From Microbacterium kunmingense (GTDB taxonomy: Bacteria > Actinomycetota > Actinomycetes > Actinomycetales > Microbacteriaceae): a stretch of 64,000 nucleotides of DNA. Below, piece by piece: positions 1 through 10,100 of the stretch. The notes under the pieces were generated by a model. That model made no database searches, was not told the DNA's origin, and was given only the letters and a program-made list of their open reading frames with translations. Position numbers and translations under genes: made by a program. The number at the start of each line of letters is the position of its first letter. The stretch's first letter is position 1. The DNA lies in NCBI RefSeq assembly GCF_023155745.1, contig NZ_JAKNUS010000002.1:186001-250000 (forward strand), given 5' to 3'.

Positions 1-1538
1 GTCTGCGCCCACGAGATCGGCAGCAGTCCCTCGGCCAGGCCGATGAGGTGGACGTGGTCCCATTCCAGACCCTTCGCCGCGTGCAGGGTGGCCAGGGTCA
101 CCGTCCGCAGGGTCGGCTCCTCGTGTCCCTTCGCGCGCCGGAGCAGCTCGTCGGCGAACTCGCGCAGGGTCGTGCCCTCCGGCGCCTCTTCCGCCAGGCG
201 CAGCAGAGCGGCCCGAGCCTCCCATGCGTCCCGCACGGCCCCGCCGGCCGGCGGCGGGTCGTCGGTCAGTCCGAGCGAGCGCAGCACGTCTCGAACCGCC
301 TCGACGAAAGTACCCGTCTGGGGGGCCACGGCGGCCGCGCGCAAGGCCATCACCGCCTGCCGGACCTCCGGGACGTCGAAGAACCGTCGGCCGCCGAGCA
401 CATTCGCGGCGATCCCCTCATCCGCGAGCGCTCGCAGCAGTTCGGCCGATTGGGCATGAGCTCGGTAGAGCACGGCGATCGCGGCGGGGTCGATCCCCTC
501 ATCGATGCGGGCACGGATCCGTGCGGCCACCCCGCGAGCCTCGTCCCGCTCGTCGTCGTAGGCGGTGACAGTCGAAAGACCGGCGTCGACCGGCGGCGCG
601 TCCACCCTTTCGACGCGTGCGGGGACGAGCCGCAGAGCGCCGGGACGATCTCGCATCAGCGCGTTGGCGACATCGAGGATCGGGGGCGCCGAGCGATAGT
701 TGCGCTCCAGACGGACGACGCGCGCATCGGCGTGGCGCCGTTCGAATTCGAGGAGGAACCGCGGGTCGGCGCCCGCGAAGGAATAGATGGTCTGACTGGC
801 GTCGCCGACGACGCACAGATCCTTTCGGTCTCCGAGCCACAGCTCGAGCAGGCGAGCCTGGAGCGGTGAGACGTCCTGGTACTCATCGACCGTGAAGTGG
901 CGGTACTGCTCGTGGATGGTCGCCGCGACCCGCGGCTCGGCCTCGATCATTCCCGCGCAGGCCAGGAGCACATCTTCGAAGTCGATCTGCCGGCGCTGAT
1001 CCTTCAGGTCCTCGTAGGCGCGCTGGAGACGGATGACGCGCTCGACGTCCAAGCCTCCCGCGCCCTGCGGCCGGTCACGGGCGTACTCCTCGATCGATCG
1101 CAGGGAGACCTTGCGCCACTCGATCTCCGACGCGATGTCCCGGAGGGTCGCCGTGTCGGGCTCGAGCCCGATTCCGTCGGCGGCGTGGGCGAGGAGGCGC
1201 ACCTTGTTGTCGACGATCGACGGCATGGCGTCACCCGCGAGCGTCGGCCAGAAGTAGTTCAGCTGCGCGAGCGCGGTGGCGTGGAACGTGCGCGCCGAGA
1301 CCCCGTCCACGCCGAGGGCGCGCAGGCGCGCCCGCATCTCCCCGGCTGCCTTCGTGGTGAAGGTGACGGCCATCACCCGACCCGGTGAGTACGCGCCGGT
1401 GTCGACACCGTGCGCGATGCGGTGGGTGATGACGCGCGTCTTCCCCGTTCCCGCTCCTGCGAGGACGACGACGGGTCCGCGCAGCGCCGTGACCGCCGCG
1501 CGCTGCTGTTCGTCGAGGTTCTCCAGAGGACCGATCAC
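1..1538 (-). CDS. uvrD2: UvrD2-type superfamily 1 DNA helicase (3'-truncated by window)
   Basis: ATP-dependent 3'-5' DNA helicase of the UvrD/PcrA/Rep family acting in DNA repair. About 512 N-terminal residues are visible and the gene continues beyond the left edge. Walker A AGAGTGKT is at residues 27-34. Motif Ia (AVTFTTKAAGEM), motif II VDEYQDVS, motif III GDASQTIYSFAGA and motif V TLHAAKGLEWD follow in order. The GTG start at 1538 overlaps the nudC stop as GTGA, so the two are translationally coupled. Lying next to nudC and close to an adnAB pair matches the mycobacterial uvrD2 locus, which is why UvrD2 is preferred over PcrA. The C-terminal region that separates UvrD2 from its paralogs is outside the window. 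Confidence 0.88.
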   Translation of the reverse strand, partial: MIGPLENLDEQQRAAVTALRGPVVVLAGAGTGKTRVITHRIAHGVDTGAYSPGRVMAVTFTTKAAGEMRARLRALGVDGVSARTFHATALAQLNYFWPTLAGDAMPSIVDNKVRLLAHAADGIGLEPDTATLRDIASEIEWRKVSLRSIEEYARDRPQGAGGLDVERVIRLQRAYEDLKDQRRQIDFEDVLLACAGMIEAEPRVAATIHEQYRHFTVDEYQDVSPLQARLLELWLGDRKDLCVVGDASQTIYSFAGADPRFLLEFERRHADARVVRLERNYRSAPPILDVANALMRDRPGALRLVPARVERVDAPPVDAGLSTVTAYDDERDEARGVAARIRARIDEGIDPAAIAVLYRAHAQSAELLRALADEGIAANVLGGRRFFDVPEVRQAVMALRAAAVAPQTGTFVEAVRDVLRSLGLTDDPPPAGGAVRDAWEARAALLRLAEEAPEGTTLREFADELLRRAKGHEEPTLRTVTLATLHAAKGLEWDHVHLIGLAEGLLPISWAQ

Positions 1539-2485
1539 GACGCTCCCCCCGCATACCAGCCGCTGATGAGGCGATGCGCGATGGATGCGGGTCCGGGAAG
1601 GAGGAGGTCGCCACGGCCGGCGAGCCCCTCTCCGATCTCATCGCGACCGAACCACCGCACGCTGAGGATCTCCTCGCCGTCGGGCCGGGCCGCGCCGGCG
1701 TCGACGGCCTGGGCGGTGAACCCCACCATGAGCGAACGCGGATACGGCCAGGCCTGCGAGGCCTGGTAGCGCACCTCGTCGACCTCGACGCCGGCTTCTT
1801 CGCGCACCTCCCGACGGACGGTGTTCTCGAGCGACTCGCCCGCCTCGACGAATCCCGCGAAGCACGAATAGCGTCCGTCGGCCCATGCCGCGTTCGAGCC
1901 CAGCAGCAGGCGGTCCGGGTCGTGGCGGTGGGTGACGGCGACGATCACCGCCGGGTCGGTGCGCGGGAAGTGCTCCCGCCCGCAGGAGGGGCAGCGACGC
2001 GACCAGCCGGCGTCGCGGGTCTCGGTGCGGGCCCCGCAGGCAGGACAGAACGGTGCCTCGCTGAGCCAGCGCGCCAGACTGACGGCGGTGACCGCCACGT
2101 CCGCCTCGACCGCAGGCAGATCAGGAGACGCCACCCGAAGCGGCTGCGTTGCCACCGATGCCTCCCCTGGCCACGGGGGCTGCGCGTCGGAATCCAGGAC
2201 CGCGAGGACTACGGGGACACCCTCGTCGTCTCTGCCGAGGAACGCCCAGTCCGTGACGTGCCTCGCGGCCATCCTGGTCCAGCGGTCGGGGGAACTCCAC
2301 GCCACGCGACCGTCCGCGACAGGGACACGATCTCCCGCGATCGCGAGAACCCGCGTGCGGGGATCGGTCAGCGCGGAGTCGATCACCCCGTCGCGGGACC
2401 GGTCCTCAGCCGCGCGATGCCACCTGGTCATCCGATCCGCACCCGCCCGGCGAGGTGCCCGTCGGGCGCTGTCGGATGATGTCAT
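1535..2485 (-). CDS. nudC: NAD(+) diphosphatase NudC (Nudix hydrolase)
   Basis: Hydrolyses NADH/NAD+ to NMN(H) and AMP; family members can also remove NAD caps from RNA. The 316-residue protein has a variable N-terminal domain, a zinc ribbon (Cys147, 150, 165, 168), a complete Nudix box at about 211-233 (GFVEAGESLENTVRREVREE) and the NudC signature SQAWPYP at about 243-249. The ATG at 2485 is chosen because GGAAGG sits 6 nt upstream. A longer frame reaching 2575 would run over the promoter and start of the divergent gene at 2563. The stop overlaps the uvrD2 GTG by 4 nt. Substrate is inferred from the signature. Confidence 0.93.
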   Translation of the reverse strand: MTSSDSARRAPRRAGADRMTRWHRAAEDRSRDGVIDSALTDPRTRVLAIAGDRVPVADGRVAWSSPDRWTRMAARHVTDWAFLGRDDEGVPVVLAVLDSDAQPPWPGEASVATQPLRVASPDLPAVEADVAVTAVSLARWLSEAPFCPACGARTETRDAGWSRRCPSCGREHFPRTDPAVIVAVTHRHDPDRLLLGSNAAWADGRYSCFAGFVEAGESLENTVRREVREEAGVEVDEVRYQASQAWPYPRSLMVGFTAQAVDAGAARPDGEEILSVRWFGRDEIGEGLAGRGDLLLPGPASIAHRLISGWYAGGAS

Positions 2486-2550
2486 CGAGACCTTCCCGCG
2501 TTGGTCGACGAGCCAGGGCGTGGCGCGAAGGCCCGGACGCGTGCCCGACC

Positions 2551-2556
2551 TACCCT
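2551..2556 (+). promoter_or_regulatory. -10 box for the phosphotransferase-fold gene (leaderless)
   Basis: TACCCT lies 6 nt before the ATG at 2563, so transcription should begin at or next to the start codon. No Shine-Dalgarno sequence is present. Confidence 0.6.
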
Positions 2557-2562
2557 GGGCAC

Positions 2563-3873
2563 ATGGCTCGCTCACCCCTCACTCTAGCCGCGTCGGTGAC
2601 CTCGGCTCTGCCCGGCGCCGGCGTCGTCGGCGTCGCCGCGCTGACGGAGAACAGCGCCGGACGCTACGACTCGGCTCTGGTCGATCTCGATGACGGACGC
2701 CGCGTGGTGGTGCGTGCCCCCGTTGACGATTCGGCAGCCGCCGAGACGGCCTCCGAAGTGCGCGCGCTGAGCGTTCTGACCTCCGGAGTCCGCGGCCTGC
2801 TGCCGTTCCGGGTGCCGACGGTACTCGGCCAGACCGCCCTCGTCGGCGGCCGCGCCGTCGTGGCGGACTTCCTGCCGGGCTACCGTGTGGATCCCCCGCA
2901 CCTGCCCGCCGGACGAGGGGCCGCGACATCGCTCGGCGAGGCCATCGCAGCCATCCACGCCCTCCCCGTCTCCGTCGTCCGCGACGAGGGATTGCCCGCC
3001 CGCACCACCCGCCAGCTCCGCGACGACATCGAGCGGACGGTGGAGCGCGCCGTGGCGACCCGTCGACTCCCCCCAAGCCTGGACGTGCGGTGGAGTCAGG
3101 CCGTGACCGCGGAGGACCTCTGGCGGTTCGAGACCACGGTCGTCCTCGGCGGAGCGGGCGCGTCATCCTTCCTCTTCGAGGATTTCGCCGGAGAGCCGCG
3201 GGTGACCGGCGTTCTCGACTGGCACGGCCTGAGCGTGGGTGACCCCGCCGGCGACTTCATGTGGCTGGCCTCCGCCCCCGACGCCGCCGACGATGTCTTC
3301 GCGTCGTACCTCGCCCGCAGCGTCCACGCCCCCGACGCCCTGTTGCGTGAGCGGGCGCGTCTGTATGCCGAACTGGAGTTCGCCCGGTGGCTCGTGCACG
3401 GTCACGAGACAGGCCGCTCGGACATCGTCGACGACGCGGTCGAGCTGCTCGAATCCCTGGCCGCCGGCGTGGCAGGGGATGACATCGTCCCCCAGGACCG
3501 CGCCGACGTCGATGATGCCATCGCCCTGCTCGACCGCCTGCCCGGTCCCACCGCGACACCGGTGAACACCTCGATGCAGACCGACGCCTACGATCCCGCG
3601 GAGGTCTCGGCGTGGTTCGGCGACGAGGCCGACGACACGGACGGGAACGAATCGGACGCCGGAGAAGCGGACGCCGGTGACCCGGCGGCTCCTCGCGCAG
3701 GACGGGATCTCGGCCGGGAGGACACGGCGCCCCTCGACCTCGCACCGATCCGCGAACGGCTGGACGACGTCGGGGAGGCCGAGCGGGCCTCGCAGGCGGC
3801 CCTGCGGCGTTGGGCCGTGCCGGAGGAGGCGCCCGCGGGTCAGCCGCGGAGAACGAGATCGTCGGCGACGTAG
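2563..3873 (+). CDS. Phosphotransferase-fold protein lacking the catalytic motif (putative pseudokinase)
   Basis: 436-residue protein with the layout of aminoglycoside/macrolide phosphotransferases (APH fold): an N-lobe at about 20-105, a C-lobe, and the segment VTGVLDWHGLSVGDPAGD at about 214-231 that normally follows the catalytic loop and carries the metal-binding Asp. The expected Brenner loop (HGDxxxxN) is replaced by VVLGGAGASSFL at about 193-204, so the catalytic Asp and Asn are absent. An acidic, low-complexity linker (about 345-375) precedes a short charged tail. The start is the ATG after a leaderless -10. The 3' end overlaps adnB by 34 bp on the opposite strand. It may bind a substrate or act as a regulator; no function can be assigned. 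Confidence 0.8.
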   Translation: MARSPLTLAASVTSALPGAGVVGVAALTENSAGRYDSALVDLDDGRRVVVRAPVDDSAAAETASEVRALSVLTSGVRGLLPFRVPTVLGQTALVGGRAVVADFLPGYRVDPPHLPAGRGAATSLGEAIAAIHALPVSVVRDEGLPARTTRQLRDDIERTVERAVATRRLPPSLDVRWSQAVTAEDLWRFETTVVLGGAGASSFLFEDFAGEPRVTGVLDWHGLSVGDPAGDFMWLASAPDAADDVFASYLARSVHAPDALLRERARLYAELEFARWLVHGHETGRSDIVDDAVELLESLAAGVAGDDIVPQDRADVDDAIALLDRLPGPTATPVNTSMQTDAYDPAEVSAWFGDEADDTDGNESDAGEADAGDPAAPRAGRDLGREDTAPLDLAPIRERLDDVGEAERASQAALRRWAVPEEAPAGQPRRTRSSAT

Positions 3874-6800
3874 TACAGCGTCACGTCGATCTGCGACACC
3901 GGCACGCCGTGCTTGGCGTGGTACGCCCGCCGGTACAGCTCGAGCTGGACCATGCGGTCCTGACGTTCCCGCGCGTTCTTCGGCGGCGATCCGGTCTTCC
4001 AGTCGACGATCTCCACCCGGTCGCCACGTCGGTAGACGGCGTCCAGCTTGCAGATGATCACGTGCGGACGGCCGTCGGGGCCGGTCATCGTGAAGTCGAT
4101 CTCGGTCTCGACCTCGACGGGCTTGAGATCCGCCCACTCGGAGGCCAGGAAGCGCCGCTGAAGCAGATCGAGGTCCGCGGTGGCGTCGGGCCGCTCGTTC
4201 GCCTCGGTCGCCTCGTCCCCGTCGTCCCAGAGCGCGTCATCCAGGGAGGCCGCCCTCCCGGCGATCCCTGAGCGCCGCTCCACCCATTCGTGGAAGAGGG
4301 TGCCGATGCGGGTCTGACGATAGGGCCGCTCCGGGAGCGGCCGCGCGAGCACGTCGGCGGGCGTGCCGTCCCGCAAGGCGACATCCTTGTATCTGGATGC
4401 CGGGATGCGCGTGGGAAGCGGCGCGGTGCGGTGGCGTTCCCGGGCGCGACGTTCAGCCAGCAGCATCCGCACCTCGTCATCCGGCGCTGCCGGTGGGCCG
4501 TCCAGTGCGTCGCGGACCTGCCGGGCCGCGGCCTCGACCCGTGGGCGACGCGACCCGAGCGGATCCATCGGCCACGACAGGATCCGTCTCTCACCTTCGA
4601 ACGGGTTGGTATCGAGGTCGGGCTCGTCGAGACGGATGCCCAGGGTGTCGGCGATGTCGCGGAGGAAGACCCCGGTGGGCCGCGGCCGCTTCGTTCCCGC
4701 CCAGGGTGACGCGGTCAGCAGCAGGTGCTCCCGAGCGCGGGTCACGGCCACGTAGGCCAGCCGTCGATCCTCGTCGAGCTGACGGGCGCGGTGTGCGGCG
4801 ACGAAGGCGTCGATCTCGCGCTTGAGGTCCTGCTGCGTGGGGGCCAGCTCCTCCTGCCAGGGCAGGGGCGGAAGCCACGCCGCGTCCCCGCGGAACTCGT
4901 ACGGCAGGACTCCGAACCCCAGCCAGCCCTTGGTGTCCTTCGCCGCGGAGGGGAGCTCATCGGTGACCATCCGGACGACGGCGACGGCGTCCCATTCCAA
5001 TCCTTTCGATCCGTGGATCGTCAGCAGCTGAACGACATCGTCTTCGGGGGGCTCTGTGCGCGGGGCGAACTCGTCGAGCTTCTCGGCGTGGTCGAGCCAC
5101 GCCAGCAGGCTTCCCAGGGAACCGGTGTCGTCCGCGGCGAGGAAGGCGTGCACCTCGTCGAGGAACGCCCGCAGCTGCGCCGACGCGATCCGCATGGGCC
5201 CACGCGTCTCGTTCGCCGCCAGCTCGATGTCCAGCTGCAGCTCCGCTTCGATCAGCCGGATGAGCTCGGGCAGGGGCGCACCGACCGAATGGCGCAGGCC
5301 CGCGAAGACGGCACCCGCCTCCTTCAGCCGCACGCGCGCCTCGGGTGTGAACGGTGCCAGCCAGCCGTGATCGGGCGCCGAGCGCACCACGAAGTCCAGC
5401 GCGTCGACAAGCGATGCGCGGTCTTCCCCCGCGCCGGCGCGGACGCGAGCGGCGACCGCCTCGTCAAGGGGCCGCAGGGCGGCATCGTGTGTCGCCAGCC
5501 GCCGGGCGAGCTCGGCGAGTGCCCGCAGATCGGCCAACCCGATACCCCACCGCGGGCCTGCGAGCAGGCGGATGAGGGACGAGCCGGCGGTGGGGTCGCT
5601 GATCACCCGGAGGGCGCTGACGACATCGACCACCTCCGGCGTGGAGAGCAGGCCACCCAGACCCAGGATGCGGTGGGCGACGCCGCGTCGGCCCAGCGCG
5701 TCGCCGAATCGCACCATGTGCTTCTTGCTGCGGAAGAGGATGGCGCCGGTGGTGGGCAGGCCGCCGCGGCGCCTCTCGGCGCGCACACGTGCGAACCATT
5801 CCGCGACACGGTCGGCCTCGGCATCGATATCGGCCTCCACCGCGATCTCGACCACTCCCCGGGGCGCATCCGGGCGCGGGCGGAGTTCGGCCACCGCCAC
5901 CGGGGAACGGGGGGCGAGCGGTGCGAGCACCGCACCCGCTGCGCGCAGGACGTCTCGGCTGTTGCGCCAGCTGGTCATGAGCGCGTAGGTGCCGCAGCCC
6001 GCCCCTCCGGAGAAGGCGGCGGAGAACCCGCCCAGATTGCCGGCGCTCGCCCCGCGCCATCCGTAGATCGCCTGATGCGGGTCGCCCACCGCCATCACGC
6101 CGGTGCCGGAGAACAGGGCGGCGAGGAGGTCGGACTGGATCACCGATGTGTCCTGATACTCGTCCAGCAGCACGACGCGGAACCGGTCGCGCAGCTCGGC
6201 GGCCACGCTCGGGTGATGACGGACCACTTCCAGCGCGCCGGCGACCTGATCGGAGAAGTCGATCACGCCCCGGCGACGCTTGGCGCCTTCGTACTCCTGG
6301 GCGAGGTCTGCCAGGAGGGAGAGCGCCGAGACCCGCGCGTGCGCATCGGAGACGTCCTTGTACACCGAGACGGAGCTCTTCTCGGAGGGACGATCCAGAA
6401 CCCCGGCGAACCGGTCGGGGAACTCCCGCAGCCTCTCGACGTCGACGAGGTTGTCGGCGCCGTCCCGCGCGATGCGCAGCGCTGCGTCGACGATGGTGCG
6501 CAGCGCCTCGGGGCGGTCCTCCAGGCGAGGATCGTCGGAGTCGAGCACGACCCGCCGCATCAGAAGCCACGCCGCCGAGTCCGAGAGCACCGCGGTGTCG
6601 GTGTCGCGACCGATCCGGATCGCATGCTCCCGGACGATCTGGTCGGCGAAGCTGTTGTACGTCGCGATGACCGGCCGCTCCAGGAGGTCGTCTCCGGCCC
6701 CGGACTCCCCCGTGCCGGCGGAGCGGTCGGCACGCCCGAAGCGCTCGGCGAGGGACTGGAGGTAGCGCAGACGGGTCTGATCGTGCTGCGCACTCTCGGA

Positions 6801-7157
6801 GCCGAAGAAGGCCAGCGCACCGCTCGCGTGCAGCTCGGGGAGGAGGGACAGCAGGCCCGCCCGTTCGAACTCGCCCAGACGACGCAGGCGTCGCTGCACG
6901 CGCTCGGCCAGCTCACCCGCCGCCTTACGGGTGAAGGTCAGCCCGAGCACCTCGTCCCGACGCACGAACCCGTTCGCGACGAGCCACACCACCCGCCCTG
7001 CCATCGTCTCGGTCTTCCCGCTCCCCGCGCCGGCGACGACCAGGGCCGGGCGCAGCGGGGATTGGATGACCGCTGCCTGCTCGTCGGTAGGCGGGAACTG
7101 TCCGAGCGCGGCGGCGATGACAGCCGCGGACAGACGCGCCGGTGCGGGCTCGGTCAT
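3840..7157 (-). CDS. adnB: AdnB subunit of AdnAB helicase-nuclease
   Basis: 1105-residue motor-nuclease subunit of the actinobacterial AdnAB complex, which resects double-strand breaks. The N-terminal UvrD-like motor is complete: Walker A VAGAGSGKT (about 41-49), motif II VVLLDEYQDTS, motif III GDPHQAIYGWRGA, motif V TIHGSKGLEWDAV and motif VI AYVAVTRAREHL. The C-terminal RecB-type nuclease shows KLDAVYR, then EIVDWKTG and QLELYRRAY. The ATG at 7157 overlaps the adnA stop as ATGA; an in-frame upstream extension to 7193 lies inside adnA and is not favoured. It is co-transcribed with adnA, its obligate partner. Confidence 0.93.
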   Translation of the reverse strand: MTEPAPARLSAAVIAAALGQFPPTDEQAAVIQSPLRPALVVAGAGSGKTETMAGRVVWLVANGFVRRDEVLGLTFTRKAAGELAERVQRRLRRLGEFERAGLLSLLPELHASGALAFFGSESAQHDQTRLRYLQSLAERFGRADRSAGTGESGAGDDLLERPVIATYNSFADQIVREHAIRIGRDTDTAVLSDSAAWLLMRRVVLDSDDPRLEDRPEALRTIVDAALRIARDGADNLVDVERLREFPDRFAGVLDRPSEKSSVSVYKDVSDAHARVSALSLLADLAQEYEGAKRRRGVIDFSDQVAGALEVVRHHPSVAAELRDRFRVVLLDEYQDTSVIQSDLLAALFSGTGVMAVGDPHQAIYGWRGASAGNLGGFSAAFSGGAGCGTYALMTSWRNSRDVLRAAGAVLAPLAPRSPVAVAELRPRPDAPRGVVEIAVEADIDAEADRVAEWFARVRAERRRGGLPTTGAILFRSKKHMVRFGDALGRRGVAHRILGLGGLLSTPEVVDVVSALRVISDPTAGSSLIRLLAGPRWGIGLADLRALAELARRLATHDAALRPLDEAVAARVRAGAGEDRASLVDALDFVVRSAPDHGWLAPFTPEARVRLKEAGAVFAGLRHSVGAPLPELIRLIEAELQLDIELAANETRGPMRIASAQLRAFLDEVHAFLAADDTGSLGSLLAWLDHAEKLDEFAPRTEPPEDDVVQLLTIHGSKGLEWDAVAVVRMVTDELPSAAKDTKGWLGFGVLPYEFRGDAAWLPPLPWQEELAPTQQDLKREIDAFVAAHRARQLDEDRRLAYVAVTRAREHLLLTASPWAGTKRPRPTGVFLRDIADTLGIRLDEPDLDTNPFEGERRILSWPMDPLGSRRPRVEAAARQVRDALDGPPAAPDDEVRMLLAERRARERHRTAPLPTRIPASRYKDVALRDGTPADVLARPLPERPYRQTRIGTLFHEWVERRSGIAGRAASLDDALWDDGDEATEANERPDATADLDLLQRRFLASEWADLKPVEVETEIDFTMTGPDGRPHVIICKLDAVYRRGDRVEIVDWKTGSPPKNARERQDRMVQLELYRRAYHAKHGVPVSQIDVTLYYVADDLVLRG

Positions 7158-10100
7158 GAGGCGCTCACCGCCCCGATGGTGTGGATACGGCACAGTCCGT
7201 GACTGTGCTCGTCGCGGCAGTGCTCCTCGTACGGAGCGCGGAACGACTCGCCGGTCATCACTCCGACCGCAGCGCGGATGCGGGCGAGGAACGCTGCCCG
7301 GCGCTCGGTGTCGAAGGGCGGCTGGGTCGGGGTGACGAAGTCCCGTTGCGAGGTCGGCAGGAGCACGAGAAGGCGCGCCCCGCCGGAGCGCAGCCCCGCC
7401 GTCCCCGCGATGGCCCCGGACTCGAAGGCGAGCTGATACGCGGCCAACTGGGGGTGCTCGAGCACCTTCGCGTCGGTCTGCGGCTCGCTCTTGCCGGTCT
7501 TGAGGTCGACGATGACCACGTCCCCCTCCCCCGTGAGCTCGACCCGGTCGATGTAGCCCGACAGCACCGCCGGAGCCGATGTCGTGTCCGCGGCGGCCTG
7601 GCCCACAACGAGCCCTTCGGAGTGATCCGGATCGAGGAACAGGGGGACTTCGAAGTGCGGCTCGGCGTCGAGGAGTCGGCCTCCGTCCGCCTCGAAGCGG
7701 TCGAGGTAACGTGCCAGTCGTCGGACGAGATCCCGCGCGCGGGTCCGCTCCGCGCGGGCCTGCCAGGATGCGTCGAACACCAGCTCGTGCCAGCGCCCCT
7801 CGACCACCTGCCAGAGGCTCTCCTCGTGGGCGCCGGCCACCGCGACCTCCAGCGCGGCGTGGATGATCGTCCCGACCCCTGCGGTCGTGCTTCCCGGATC
7901 ACCGCCGAGCTCGCCGATGAGCCAGTTCACCTCGCACTCCTCGAGGGTGTGGAGCCGCGAGGGCGAGACCCTGATCCGCTCACGCGACGGATCCCGCAAC
8001 GGTCCGCTCGAGCTCGGTGGACGCACCCCGTACCACTCCTCGGGTGCCGCGCCCGGGACCGCTGCCGCCGCGAGCAGGGCCAGCTGCCCCGCCGCGTTCT
8101 GCACCGTCGCCGGGTCGGTCGCATCCTCGCCGGTGGTCAGAGTGCGCCGGTGAAGCGCGACCACGCCGCGCAGGCTCAGCGGATGCGTCGACGTCGACGC
8201 CGGGGCCTCGGGTTCGGGAAGGAGGTCGAACAAGACGCTGGGACCGCGGTCGTCGTCATCGACGGCGGTGACGACCGTCACCGCCCGCGATCGCGACATG
8301 GCGCGGGCGAAGAGCCGCAACTCGTCATGGAGTGCCGCGCGACGCCGGTCCAGTCCCGCGCTTCCCGCGTCCCTTCGCGCCGGCGCACGGGCGGCCTCGG
8401 CGAGCCGCCAGGTCTCCAGGAGGCTGCCGCGGTTGCGCGTGTTGGGCCAGACACCGTCCTGGACGCCGGCGACGACGACGGTGTCGACATCGAGCCCGAG
8501 GGCCGAGGCCGGTGTCAGCACGGCCACCACGTCGTGCGGGAGCCCCGCGTCGAGTCGGTCGTCCGCGACGTCGCTGTCGAGGATGCCGCGGATGAAGGCG
8601 CGCGCATCGGCGTCCCCGGGACGCTCGACGAAGCGCTTGGCCGCCTGGAAAAGCGCCACCATGGCGTCCAGGTCACGACCCGCCTGGTCGGCCAGGGGAC
8701 CATGCCCCTTCGCCTGCTCGACCCACGCCCGCTCCAGGCGGCTGTGCTCCCACGCCGTCCACAGCAGCTCGTGGATGGTGGCATCCTGCGTCGTCTGTTC
8801 CCGCAGCCGCGCGAGCGTCGCAGCCACCGCGGCCGCTCGACGCGCCTCACGCGTGTCGATCAGCTCCCACTCGAGGGGATGGATCATCGCGGACAGGAGG
8901 AGATCGCGTCCTGACCGATCGCCGCCCTCGGCGATCTCTCGATGCCGGAGGGCCGTGCGCACCCTCCGCAGCTCGATCGCGTCGAGCCGGCCGCACACCC
9001 CTTCCAGGGCGGCGGCGACATCGTCGACCGACCACTCCTCCACGGGCCGGTGGGCCAACTCCACGAGTCGGAGGATGTCTCGGACGGCGCGCACCTCGCC
9101 GAGGGCTCGACCTGCTCCCTGGGATCGCGCGGGCACCTCGCGGGCGGTCAGCTCCCTTTCAAGCGCGGCCACCTGACGACTGTCGTGCGCGATCACCGCC
9201 AGTTGCCCCCAGGGCACCCCATCCAACAGGTGGTGTTCCCGAAGGATCCGGGCCACGGCGTCGAACTCCTCTGCCGGCGAGCGCAGGATGAGTGCCCGCA
9301 CCGAGGAGTCTGCGGCGGTCGGGTCGGGCGCCGGGCGGTGCGCCACCACCCCGACCGCCCCGATCCGCTCGACGATCCGCCGAACCGTCTCCCGCTGCGC
9401 CCGCGTCCCGCGGTGCCCGTGCGAGAGCACGTGAACGGCCCGCAGCGACGCGGCCAGCCGGGCGAAGTTCTCCGGCGACGCGCCGCGGAACGCCCCCGCC
9501 CCGACATCCGGGTCGCCGAACGCGAGCACCGCGATCCCTCGGGAGGCGCAGGCCTCCAGGAGTTCGATCGCACCCAGCGTGAGCTCCTGTGCGTCGTCGA
9601 CGAGCAGGATGCGCACGCCGCCCGCGGCGGCAGACGCACCCGCCGTGTCGCCTGCCGCACGAACGAACCCTGCCGCCTCCCGGATGAGTCCCGCAACGTC
9701 CCGGTGCGCGCCGCGCATGGCCGCGCGCACCTCGAGGTATTCCCCGAAGAAGGACGCGAGGGGATGCCACACCTCCACCCCGTCCCTACGGGCGAGCCGC
9801 GCCAGCGTCGCCGGCTCGATCCCCTGTGTCGTGCACTCGGCGAGGAAGGTCCTCACCTCCGTGCGGAACCCCGCCGTGGCGCGGATGTCGGGACCGAGCC
9901 ACGACGGCCAGCCGCGGGACGCACCCGCGGCCTCGTCCTCGGCGTCACCCTCGAGCAGCTCGCGCAGCAGCTGATCCTCCTCGCCGCCGGTCAGCAGCTG
10001 CGGCGGGGCTCCGCCCGCGGTCACCTCCGCCGCTCGGACGATCTGGAAAGCGAAGGACGGGACGGAGCGGGCGGGCGCACCGGAGGTGGCCCGGCCCGCG

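Noticed and set aside
4725..7202. Long open frame (about 825 codons) on the plus strand opposite adnB
   Set aside because: High G+C suppresses stops in antisense frames; the translation has no recognisable domain and is fully overlapped by the well-supported adnB.
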